A stretch of DNA of 10,436 nt, taken from positions 1-10,436 of the forward strand of contig JAIOTR010000277.1 in the NCBI GenBank assembly GCA_021106665.1. The letters are read 5' to 3'. This DNA comes from Bacteroidales bacterium. GTDB taxonomy: Bacteria; Bacteroidota; Bacteroidia; Bacteroidales; JAADJA01. The translations under genes and the position numbers were made by a program. Below are positions 1-6,004 of the stretch, piece after piece. The first letter of the stretch is position 1. Every line of letters begins with the position of its first letter. The notes under the pieces are model-generated. The model had not been told where the DNA came from, did not search any database, and saw only the letters and a program-made list of their open reading frames with translations.

Positions 1-2
1 AC

Positions 3-1538
3 TGGCCAGCAGCTATCTATGAAGAAGGCGCTATGTTGGATATTTATGAATGGGATACTGGTAAGTTTTTGGGTCAAATAAAACAAGCCAAAGAAACTTA
101 CAATGTCGTTGGGAATATGAATGAATACCAGGTAGCTATTGGTGAAACTACTTACGGCGGAAGGCCGGAATTGGGATCACAGGCAGGCGCAATCATTGAC
201 TATGGAAACATGATGTTTATAGCACTGCAAAGATCAAAAACAGCGAGGGAAGCTATTAAAGTTATGACAGAACTGGTTGATGAATATGGCTATTACAGTG
301 TAGGTGAATCGATTTCGATTTCTGATCCAAATGAGGTTTGGATATTTGAGATAATAGGAAAAGGTGAAGGCAAGAAGGGCGCTATATGGGTGGCATTAAA
401 AATTCCGGATGGATATATTTGCGCACATGCCAATCAAGCCAGAATAACCACATTTCCATTGGCTGATGATAAAAAGTCAATTACTTTTTCAGGTAGAGAT
501 AAAATTGAGAATTCTGAGATCGAATGTTATTATGCTGATGATCTAATTTCTTTTGCCCGGGAAAAAGAATATTTTGATGGAAATGATAAGGAGTTTAGTT
601 TCTCTGACACTTATGCTCCTGTTTCATTTGGTGGTGCACGGTTTTGTGAAGTAAGGGTATGGTCGTTTTTCAGAAGCGTAAAAGAAGGAATGGATAAATA
701 CTATGATTATGCTTCAGGCCACAACCTCAAAAACAGAATGCCCCTTTGGATTAAGCCTGATAGAAAAATTGCAGTTGAAGATGTTTTGGATTATATGAGA
801 GATCACCTGGAAGGAACCCCATTGGATATGACCAAAGATATTGGCGCCGGGCCATTTGCTAATCCATATCGCTGGCGGCCATTGACCTGGGAAGTTGATG
901 GGGAAAGGTATTGTAACGAAAGGGCCACAGCTACACAACAAACAGGATTTGTCTTTGTTTCCCAGGCGCGATCATGGTTACCCCGGGAAATTGGCGGTAT
1001 TCATTGGTTTGGTGTGGATGATGCGGCAAGCACTGTATTTGTTCCTATGTACACAAGTATTACTAAGGTCCCTGAAGCCTATGAGCGCGGAAACGGATCA
1101 ATGATGGAATTCACATTTGATGCAGCTTTTTGGGTATTTAATATGGTTTCAAATTTTGCATATACCCGTTATAATTTAATCCACCCTGAAATCAGGGCAG
1201 AACAAACCAAATTGGAAGGGATGTTCCTTGATGAGGTGTTGAAAATTGATAAAAAAGCATTTGATGTGTATCAAAGTAATAAAGATGAGGCAATAGCCAT
1301 GTTAACGGAATATTCAGTTAACACCGGGAACGAAACGCACAAACACTGGTTAAACTTTTATACATATTTATTCACCAAATATATGGATGGTAATGTAAAA
1401 ACAAAAGTTGATGTGCCGGAAGGATATATATACCACAATGCTAATTTAAAACAGCCAGGATACAGCAAAGATTGGTACAAGAGAATTGTTGACGAAACGG
1501 GCGATCATTTTAAAATGCCTGCAGGCCCTACACATTAA
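3..1538 (+). CDS. Peptidase family C69 dipeptidase, 5'-truncated by window edge
   Basis: The reading frame is open from the first complete codon at position 3 (W-P-A-A-I-Y-E-E-G-A...), so the Met at 33 is internal and not the start. The visible 511 residues match the C69 (PepD/dipeptidase A) family in order: an EWDTGKFLG segment, YNVVGNMNEYQ, GETTYGGRPEL, a central GARFCEVRVWSFF stretch, FANPYRWRPLTW, then RATATQQTGFVFVSQARSWLP and GGIHWFGVDDAASTVFVPMY. C69 enzymes are N-terminal nucleophile hydrolases whose catalytic Cys becomes the N-terminus after processing. That Cys, and any signal peptide, should lie some tens of residues upstream and are not in this window. The expected role is hydrolysis of dipeptides, possibly periplasmic if a signal peptide is present. 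A probable terminator follows. It is on the opposite strand to the glycan cluster and not obviously linked to it. Family assignment is confident; exact substrate and location are not known. Confidence 0.93.
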   Translation, partial: WPAAIYEEGAMLDIYEWDTGKFLGQIKQAKETYNVVGNMNEYQVAIGETTYGGRPELGSQAGAIIDYGNMMFIALQRSKTAREAIKVMTELVDEYGYYSVGESISISDPNEVWIFEIIGKGEGKKGAIWVALKIPDGYICAHANQARITTFPLADDKKSITFSGRDKIENSEIECYYADDLISFAREKEYFDGNDKEFSFSDTYAPVSFGGARFCEVRVWSFFRSVKEGMDKYYDYASGHNLKNRMPLWIKPDRKIAVEDVLDYMRDHLEGTPLDMTKDIGAGPFANPYRWRPLTWEVDGERYCNERATATQQTGFVFVSQARSWLPREIGGIHWFGVDDAASTVFVPMYTSITKVPEAYERGNGSMMEFTFDAAFWVFNMVSNFAYTRYNLIHPEIRAEQTKLEGMFLDEVLKIDKKAFDVYQSNKDEAIAMLTEYSVNTGNETHKHWLNFYTYLFTKYMDGNVKTKVDVPEGYIYHNANLKQPGYSKDWYKRIVDETGDHFKMPAGPTH

Positions 1539-1558
1539 AAGAAGAGACTAAAATTAAT

Positions 1559-1584
1559 GGGGAACCCGAATGGCTCCCTTTTTT
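1559..1584 (+). terminator. Probable intrinsic terminator of the dipeptidase gene
   Basis: About 20 bases after the stop codon, GGGGAACC and GGCTCCC can pair around a CGAAT loop. The stem is imperfect: there is one A/C mismatch and either a bulged G or a G-U pair. A run of six T (1579-1584) follows directly. Position after the gene and the T run support termination; the imperfect stem lowers confidence. Confidence 0.65.
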
Positions 1585-1667
1585 GTTTGTCGTTTAATTG
1601 CATTGTTTTTTTTTCTTATATTTATTGCCTGATTTAATTAAGTCGTCTTTTATTAAATACATTAAAT

Positions 1668-1675
1668 TATCTTTG
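1668..1675 (+). promoter_or_regulatory. Candidate Bacteroidota -7 promoter element (TATCTTTG)
   Basis: TATCTTTG matches the Bacteroidota sigma-ABfr -7 consensus TAnnTTTG at every defined base. It ends 35 bases before the ATG at 1711, a reasonable leader length. The matching -33 TTTG is weak: only a T-rich CTTTT stretch lies about 20 bases upstream. The rest of the 1539-1710 gap is AT-rich with nothing else recognisable. Confidence 0.5.
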
Positions 1676-1710
1676 TAAATTATTTAACAACTTACTAATT
1701 CGCAAAAGAA

Positions 1711-2649
1711 ATGGAACAGTCACCAACAAAACCATCTGCTGCATCAAGCACTCAAAAGAAAAAAGGATCTAAGGGATTGATAGTCCTTGTAATTATTTTA
1801 CTGATCATCACCGTTGCTTTGATAGTTTGGTTCTTTTCGATGAAAAGCAAGTATAACGCCATGGTTGATGAAAAAGAGCAACAACGCGTTGGGCTTCAAT
1901 ATGAACTCAACAATCTGTTGACTAAACACGATAGTATTAAAATTGAATACGGCACACTTGCTGATTCATTGTCGATTAAGGACAGTATTATTCTGGCCAA
2001 CGCCAAAGAAATTCAACAACTCTTAAATTACAAGTGGGAATATCGAAAGGTTAACAAAAAACTCAACATGCTCAGGGATATAACTCAGGGTTATGTTCAC
2101 CAGCTTGATTCACTTTTTACTGTTAACCGGGAGCTGAAGGAAGAGAATGAAAAGATCAGGCAACAATATGCAAGAGAGCAGGATAAATCCCGTGAATTAA
2201 GCAAGGAAAAGGAAGAGTTGATTGAAAAAGTGACCCAGGCAACTGTTCTGAAAGCATATAGTGTAACTGCCGGTGGGGTTAGGTTAACAGGAAGTGGCAG
2301 AGAAAGAGAAACGGATAAAGCGAAAAAAATAGAGCGGGTAAAAATTTGTTTTACCCTTGGTGAAAACAAATTGGTTGAACCGGGAATAAAGACGGTTTAT
2401 ATACGGGTCTTAAGGCCGGATAATGTGGTTGTGACTCAAAAAGTTGGGGATGATTATACTTTTGAATTTCAGGGTCAGCAGATGGAATACACCTCAAAAA
2501 AAGAACTGGATTATCAAAATAAAGATACCTATACATGTATATACTGGACTAAAAAGACTAAATCAGATCCTGCTATGGTCGGCACATACAATGTATTAAT
2601 TTATGCTGATGGGTTTGAGATCGGGAAAACAAGCTTCGATTTAAGATAA
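1711..2649 (+). CDS. Membrane-anchored coiled-coil protein with C-terminal beta-rich domain, function unknown
   Basis: This 312-residue protein has a short Lys/Ser-rich N-terminus and a single hydrophobic segment at about residues 22-42, then a charged heptad-like stretch at about 50-178, rich in Glu/Lys/Gln and predicted by eye to be a coiled coil. The last ~125 residues look like a compact beta domain, with alternating hydrophobic strands such as RVKICFTLGEN, KTVYIRVLRPDN and GTYNVLIYADGFEIG. The lack of a cleavage site and the Lys-rich start suggest a type II anchor with the coiled coil and beta domain in the periplasm, though I cannot fix topology. Similar architectures occur widely in Bacteroidota, sometimes under misleading names such as chromosome partitioning protein; I see no ATPase motif to support that. 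It has its own candidate promoter and a strong terminator, so it is probably monocistronic. Function is not recognised. Confidence 0.85.
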   Translation: MEQSPTKPSAASSTQKKKGSKGLIVLVIILLIITVALIVWFFSMKSKYNAMVDEKEQQRVGLQYELNNLLTKHDSIKIEYGTLADSLSIKDSIILANAKEIQQLLNYKWEYRKVNKKLNMLRDITQGYVHQLDSLFTVNRELKEENEKIRQQYAREQDKSRELSKEKEELIEKVTQATVLKAYSVTAGGVRLTGSGRERETDKAKKIERVKICFTLGENKLVEPGIKTVYIRVLRPDNVVVTQKVGDDYTFEFQGQQMEYTSKKELDYQNKDTYTCIYWTKKTKSDPAMVGTYNVLIYADGFEIGKTSFDLR

Positions 2650-2670
2650 AGATAACCTTTAATAACAGTC

Positions 2671-2706
2671 ACCCCGTTTTTGGTTTATAAAACGGGGTAT
2701 TTTTTT
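2671..2706 (+). terminator. Strong intrinsic terminator at a convergent gene junction
   Basis: A perfect 10-bp stem (ACCCCGTTTT / AAAACGGGGT) encloses an 8-base loop and is followed by a run of seven T (2700-2706). It sits 21 bases after the stop of the coiled-coil gene. On the minus strand the same hairpin lies just past the AlgJ-like gene, but it is not followed by a T run there, so intrinsic termination is expected mainly for plus-strand transcripts. The hairpin could still stabilise the 3' end of the minus-strand mRNA. Confidence 0.9.
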
Positions 2707-2729
2707 GCAATAAACCTATCATTTCTGAT

Positions 2730-4337
2730 CTATTGATTTTTAGATAATTTTTCAGCAAGAATTTGTAGAGATTCCTCTTTAGTAAGAAAATATTTATCCG
2801 CAAACAGCTTGGCCTTTTCAAAAAGGGTGCTATCATTCAGGATTATCGATTTGTAATTTTCAATATCGTAATACCTGGCAGCAGCTTCAGGATGGTTTGT
2901 TTTGAAAATATTTTCAGATTCTTTTACAATCAATTCATCTACAGAGATATTCTTCTCAGCGGCTTTTATCTCGAATGACCTGAACCAATCATGGCTTCGA
3001 CGGATATTCTCTTCAAAATGTTTCGGTCCTTTATAGGTTAGGAAGCCATCAATATCGCCCTGGCTATAAATATATTCTGCTTCTATTTCGAGCATTTCCT
3101 CAAGCGTGATATTTTTCTGTTTGGCTTTTTCAATGACCGAATCAAACCATTTGCTGTAATCCAAAATATTGCATTTATATTTGTGAACCTTATCAAACCG
3201 TGAAGACTGTCCGTAAATGGCATAGGCATCTTCAATAAAATTCCAGCCAAATTTATATAAAAACCGTTCTGTGATCATCAGGAGGATCACATCCTGTTTT
3301 TCAATTTCTTCTTTGAGATTCAAATCTCCCACAGATACGGGTTTATAGTATGTATCAGGATAAACTTTAGAATAGAAATACCAATAAGCTTCATTGCTAA
3401 ATAAATTTTTAGGAATACGGGTATTAAAAATATTCCAGTAATAGCTGTCGGCAACAGCTAAAACCATTGGTTTGTTTTTTTTAGAGTTTTCTTCAAAACG
3501 GTATACCGGATAGGCAAGGGATTGTTTTTCATTAAGGTGCCACAATAGGTTCAGTGTTTTCCCTACATCATAATCTGGTCGGTGTGAACGATTTTCCACC
3601 TGGAAACTATCAATGTAAACTTCAGGCATATTGATCTGACGTATATTCTCAATATAATTTATTATTGAATCAGCGGCAATTGACATCCCATAAATACTCC
3701 AGTGAGTGCCATATTGAGGATAAAGAGGATAATCTGTTTTGCCCTTAATGGATTGAAAGTAAGAATTTAAATCAATAAACCGGATGTTATAATCTTTCGC
3801 TTTTTGAACAAAGCTTTTATAATTCGTTTTTGGTTTTGCATCAAAAAAGTATCGATCAGGAATATGTTCAGGATAGAAAGATCCTTTACCAGGTTCAAAA
3901 ACAAGAATAAGATCAATATTCATTTCTTTTTTTAAGTGTTGCTGAAGAAACTTTAGCATCCGGATTTTTTTATCAATATTTATTTCACCGATAAAATCTC
4001 CTCCTGTATAAGCCCTGATATAATCAAATTCAAATAGCTGATCATTTTTGCCTACAACAACTCCTTCAGCATGGGGAACCCTGTAAAGGTCATAATCAAT
4101 TTGATTTGTAAGCCTTACAAGGAAATTACGGAATCCAATGTGACTCTCAAGGTATTTGTCAAAATCAGTTTGATATTTACCTTCATACCAATCTTTCCAA
4201 CTAAAGGCTGGTTTTTCAGCTAATATAAAATCTCCTTCTAACTCCTTAATTGTGAAAATAGGATACTCCTTTTGAATCGCTGGAAGAACCAAAACGACAA
4301 TAATTAATAAGACCAATATTTTTTCTGTAATTTTCAA
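2730..4337 (-). CDS. AlgJ/AlgX-like SGNH-fold protein (glycan O-acylation partner) with C-terminal repeats
   Basis: This 535-residue protein begins with a signal anchor (hydrophobic ~7-20), so the rest should be periplasmic. It follows the AlgJ/AlgX/DHHW plan: an SHIGFRN motif at 65-71, an FEPGKGSFYPEHIPD segment at about 147-161, GTHWSIYG at 210-217, and ADSYYWN at 296-302. By analogy, Ser298 and His212 are the catalytic Ser and His. The Asp two residues before the His (DxH, as in AlgJ and AlgX) is Gly210 here. Residues ~386-535 form three repeats with a 54-residue period, outside the usual catalytic domain. The start lies 5 bp after the stop of the MBOAT gene, a classic acyltransferase pair: the MBOAT is thought to bring an acyl group across the membrane and the SGNH protein to pass it to a polysaccharide. 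The sugar and acyl group cannot be told from sequence. It could also be a non-catalytic scaffold. Confidence 0.85.
   Translation of the reverse strand: MKITEKILVLLIIVVLVLPAIQKEYPIFTIKELEGDFILAEKPAFSWKDWYEGKYQTDFDKYLESHIGFRNFLVRLTNQIDYDLYRVPHAEGVVVGKNDQLFEFDYIRAYTGGDFIGEINIDKKIRMLKFLQQHLKKEMNIDLILVFEPGKGSFYPEHIPDRYFFDAKPKTNYKSFVQKAKDYNIRFIDLNSYFQSIKGKTDYPLYPQYGTHWSIYGMSIAADSIINYIENIRQINMPEVYIDSFQVENRSHRPDYDVGKTLNLLWHLNEKQSLAYPVYRFEENSKKNKPMVLAVADSYYWNIFNTRIPKNLFSNEAYWYFYSKVYPDTYYKPVSVGDLNLKEEIEKQDVILLMITERFLYKFGWNFIEDAYAIYGQSSRFDKVHKYKCNILDYSKWFDSVIEKAKQKNITLEEMLEIEAEYIYSQGDIDGFLTYKGPKHFEENIRRSHDWFRSFEIKAAEKNISVDELIVKESENIFKTNHPEAAARYYDIENYKSIILNDSTLFEKAKLFADKYFLTKEESLQILAEKLSKNQ
2733..3182 (-). 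repeat. Three tandem 54-residue protein repeats at the C-terminus of the AlgJ-like protein
   Basis: Aligning residues 386-439, 440-493 and 494-535 gives matching landmarks at a constant spacing of 54: Ile391/Ile445/Ile499, Phe398/Phe452/Phe506 and Trp397/Trp451/Leu505. Each is followed by a helical stretch: EKAKQKNITLEEMLEIEAEY, EIKAAEKNISVDELIVKESE, and KLFADKYFLTKEESLQILAE. The third copy is the most diverged and stops short at the C-terminus. The pattern resembles a small all-helical module; it is visible only at protein level. Confidence 0.75.
3888..4337 (-). other. N-terminal signal anchor and first half of the AlgJ-like fold
   Basis: Residues 1-150 contain the membrane anchor (KILVLLIIVVLVLPAI), a Trp-rich juxtamembrane stretch (FSWKDWYEGKY), and the GFR motif characteristic of polysaccharide O-acetylation proteins. 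There is no lipobox Cys and no obvious AxA signal peptidase site, so the protein is probably tethered in the inner membrane beside the MBOAT rather than released. Confidence 0.6.
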
Positions 4338-4342
4338 TTTAT

Positions 4343-5764
4343 TTAAAACCTAAAGTAAATAAACGGATTAAATCCGGATGATGTAATTGAGCCCACACAT
4401 GCAACCAGTAAAACAATAGAAATAACAAACATGGAGATAACAACCTTCAAGTTTTTTCCTTGTGAAAATAATTTCTTCTGCCATTTCTCGATATTATTAA
4501 ATCCACCCCAAAAAGAGAAAAATATGGCGATTATCAATATTGTAATAAATTTATTGTTGAAATAAATTACATCATTGCTAAAATCAAAATCAAACATATT
4601 ATTAAGGTAATCTCTGGCCATAAAAATATTATCTGCCCTGAAAAGTACCCAACCAATAAGCGTAAAAAAGAAAGTTATTACGATGCTTGGTATTTTCCCT
4701 ATTTTCTGAAACATTTTTAATAGAAAAAGTCTATCCGCGACAAGAAATAATCCATGAAAAGCGCCCCAAATAATAAAATTCCAGGCAGCTCCATGCCATA
4801 GGCCTGAAATCAGGAAAACAACCCAAAGATTAAAATATAATCGTTTGGCGCTTACACGGTTGCCTCCAAGAGGTATATACAGGTAGTCACGCATAAATCT
4901 TCCGAGCGTTATATGCCATCTGCGCCAAAACTCCGTAATACTTTGCGAAATATATGGATTGTTAAAGTTTTCGGGGAATTTAAATCCAATCATCCTTCCG
5001 ATGCCAATTGCCATATCAGAGTATCCCGAGAAATCAAAGTATATCTGAAAAGCATATGCAATAATACCTAACCAGGCTGTTAATGTATTGAACTCTAAAT
5101 CTTGAGTTGCAAATATCAGGTCAACCTGCTCTCCCAAAACATTTGCAATAAGTACTTTCTTTCCTAATCCTATAGTAAATCTGAAAAATCCGGTTAACCT
5201 GTTGTTATTGTTTTCATTCCAGCTGCGGTCTTCAATCTGATCAGCAATTTCATTAAACCTGACAATCGGCCCGGCAATTAGCTGGGGAAACATCAGGATG
5301 TACAGGGCATAGTCTGTTACCTTTTTTAAAGGAGCATGAACCTTACGATAAACATCAACCGAATAAGTTAACTTTTGGAAAGTGAAAAATGAAATACCTA
5401 TTGGCAGGGCGATGTTTGTCCAATGCAGGTTTTTGGTACCAAGTACGGTTAAAAAGTTGTTTACATTTTCTATAAAAAAGTTGGCGTATTTAAAATATAA
5501 GAGTAAACCTATATTTAAGAGTACAGATAACGATATTAAAAGGAGTTTTTTTTTCCCAACCGCCTTATCCATTAATTTAACAACATAAAAGTCAATAAAA
5601 ATGGAGCCAAGCACAACAAAAATAAAATCGGGGGCACCCCACGAATAAAAGAATATACTGGCAAGCAGGGCAAAAATATTTTTCAGCTTTTTACCAAGTA
5701 TAAAATAGATAATGAGAAAAGCAGGCAAAAAATATAAGAGAAACAGACTGCTGCTAAATACCAT
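4343..5764 (-). CDS. MBOAT-family O-acyltransferase, AlgI-like
   Basis: This 473-residue polytopic membrane protein has the expected length for AlgI-type MBOAT enzymes. It starts with the typical MVFSSSLFLLYFLPAF and has FKYANFF (91-97), PIGISFFTFQ (121-130), PQLIAGPIVRF (160-170), YFDFSGYSDMAIGIGRMIGF (242-261), an FWRRWHITLGRF segment (279-290), YIPLGGNR (296-303) and GLWHGAAWNF (321-330). His324 in GLWHG and His284 in WRRWH correspond to the two His residues essential in this family. These enzymes sit in the inner membrane and take an acyl group, usually acetyl, from a cytoplasmic donor for transfer to an extracytoplasmic glycan. The partner is the AlgJ-like protein 5 bp downstream. A 240-bp gap with two operator-like dyads lies upstream, so the pair may have its own promoter. 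Alginate acetylation itself is not implied, as no alginate synthesis genes are visible. I leave the symbol blank for that reason. Confidence 0.95.
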   Translation of the reverse strand: MVFSSSLFLLYFLPAFLIIYFILGKKLKNIFALLASIFFYSWGAPDFIFVVLGSIFIDFYVVKLMDKAVGKKKLLLISLSVLLNIGLLLYFKYANFFIENVNNFLTVLGTKNLHWTNIALPIGISFFTFQKLTYSVDVYRKVHAPLKKVTDYALYILMFPQLIAGPIVRFNEIADQIEDRSWNENNNNRLTGFFRFTIGLGKKVLIANVLGEQVDLIFATQDLEFNTLTAWLGIIAYAFQIYFDFSGYSDMAIGIGRMIGFKFPENFNNPYISQSITEFWRRWHITLGRFMRDYLYIPLGGNRVSAKRLYFNLWVVFLISGLWHGAAWNFIIWGAFHGLFLVADRLFLLKMFQKIGKIPSIVITFFFTLIGWVLFRADNIFMARDYLNNMFDFDFSNDVIYFNNKFITILIIAIFFSFWGGFNNIEKWQKKLFSQGKNLKVVISMFVISIVLLVACVGSITSSGFNPFIYFRF

Positions 5765-5828
5765 ATATTATTTATATTTCTGCGTTGTTAGTTTACAGCT
5801 AATGTCAAATCAACAATAAACAGGAGCT

Positions 5829-5843
5829 ATTCATCGGATGACT
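5829..5843. promoter_or_regulatory. Operator-like dyad, left copy
   Basis: The core TCATC-G-GATGA (5831-5841) is a perfect 11-bp dyad with a single central base, flanked by A at 5829 and T at 5843 at symmetric positions. It matches the right copy (reverse complement) at 14 of 15 positions. Such a short symmetric site is typical of a dimeric transcription factor. The TC-n-GA centre resembles operators of FadR-type GntR regulators, but no regulator gene is in the window, so this is only a suggestion. Confidence 0.5.
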
Positions 5844-5895
5844 TAATCATTTAAGTTTCACAAAACATTTTATTTTACTATAAATCCTTTCACTC

Positions 5896-5910
5896 AGTCA
5901 TCCGATGATT
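5896..5910. promoter_or_regulatory. Operator-like dyad, right copy
   Basis: The core TCATC-C-GATGA (5898-5908) repeats the left dyad in inverted orientation, with centres 67 bp apart. The shared 13-bp arms (TCATCGGATGACT and its complement) could also pair in RNA around a 52-base loop, but each arm being itself symmetric argues more for protein binding. Confidence 0.5.
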
Positions 5911-5972
5911 AAAAGATGCTTGCGTCATTTTGATGTTGACTTATCACTAGGGCGAAATTTCTTATAAAGGTT

Positions 5973-5980
5973 CAAAGATA
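5973..5980 (-). promoter_or_regulatory. Candidate -7 promoter element for the MBOAT/AlgJ-like pair
   Basis: Read on the minus strand this is TATCTTTG, the same octamer as upstream of the gene at 1711 and a full match to TAnnTTTG. It would give a leader of roughly 200 bases before the MBOAT start, with both dyads downstream of the start site. No good -33 TTTG is visible. A weaker 7/8 match (TTGATTTG, minus strand) lies at 5806-5813, close to the left dyad. Confidence 0.35.
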
Positions 5981-6004
5981 AGGGAATTGGTGAATTTTTG
6001 AGGG

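Larger units (their letters stand above)
5765..6004. promoter_or_regulatory. 240-bp intergenic region upstream of the MBOAT/AlgJ-like pair
   Basis: This is the only sizeable gap inside the minus-strand cluster. It contains two inverted 15-bp dyads (5829-5843 and 5896-5910) and a minus-strand TATCTTTG at 5973-5980. No convincing ORF, tRNA or intrinsic terminator is seen. The gap suggests that the acylation pair is transcribed, at least in part, separately from the upstream glycan genes. Confidence 0.55.

Noticed and set aside
895..1104. Plus-strand open frame of 69 codons inside the dipeptidase gene, as a sign of frameshift
   Set aside because: The dipeptidase frame is continuous with family motifs on both sides, so this is an overlapping chance frame.
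5382..5588. Plus-strand open frame of 68 codons inside the MBOAT gene
   Set aside because: It lies fully within a strongly supported gene on the other strand and its translation shows no recognisable feature.
4343..5764. Calling the locus alginate biosynthesis from the AlgI/AlgJ-like pair
   Set aside because: Such pairs acylate many glycans, and no alginate synthase, epimerase or GDP-mannose dehydrogenase gene is in the window.
5831..5908. Intrinsic terminator for the GT-C-like gene formed by the 13-bp arms
   Set aside because: The loop would be 52 bases and no T run follows on the minus strand.
5829..5910. Miniature transposable element with 13-bp terminal inverted repeats
   Set aside because: The flanking bases show no target-site duplication, the inner 52 bases have no element-like structure, and each arm is itself symmetric, which fits operator sites better.
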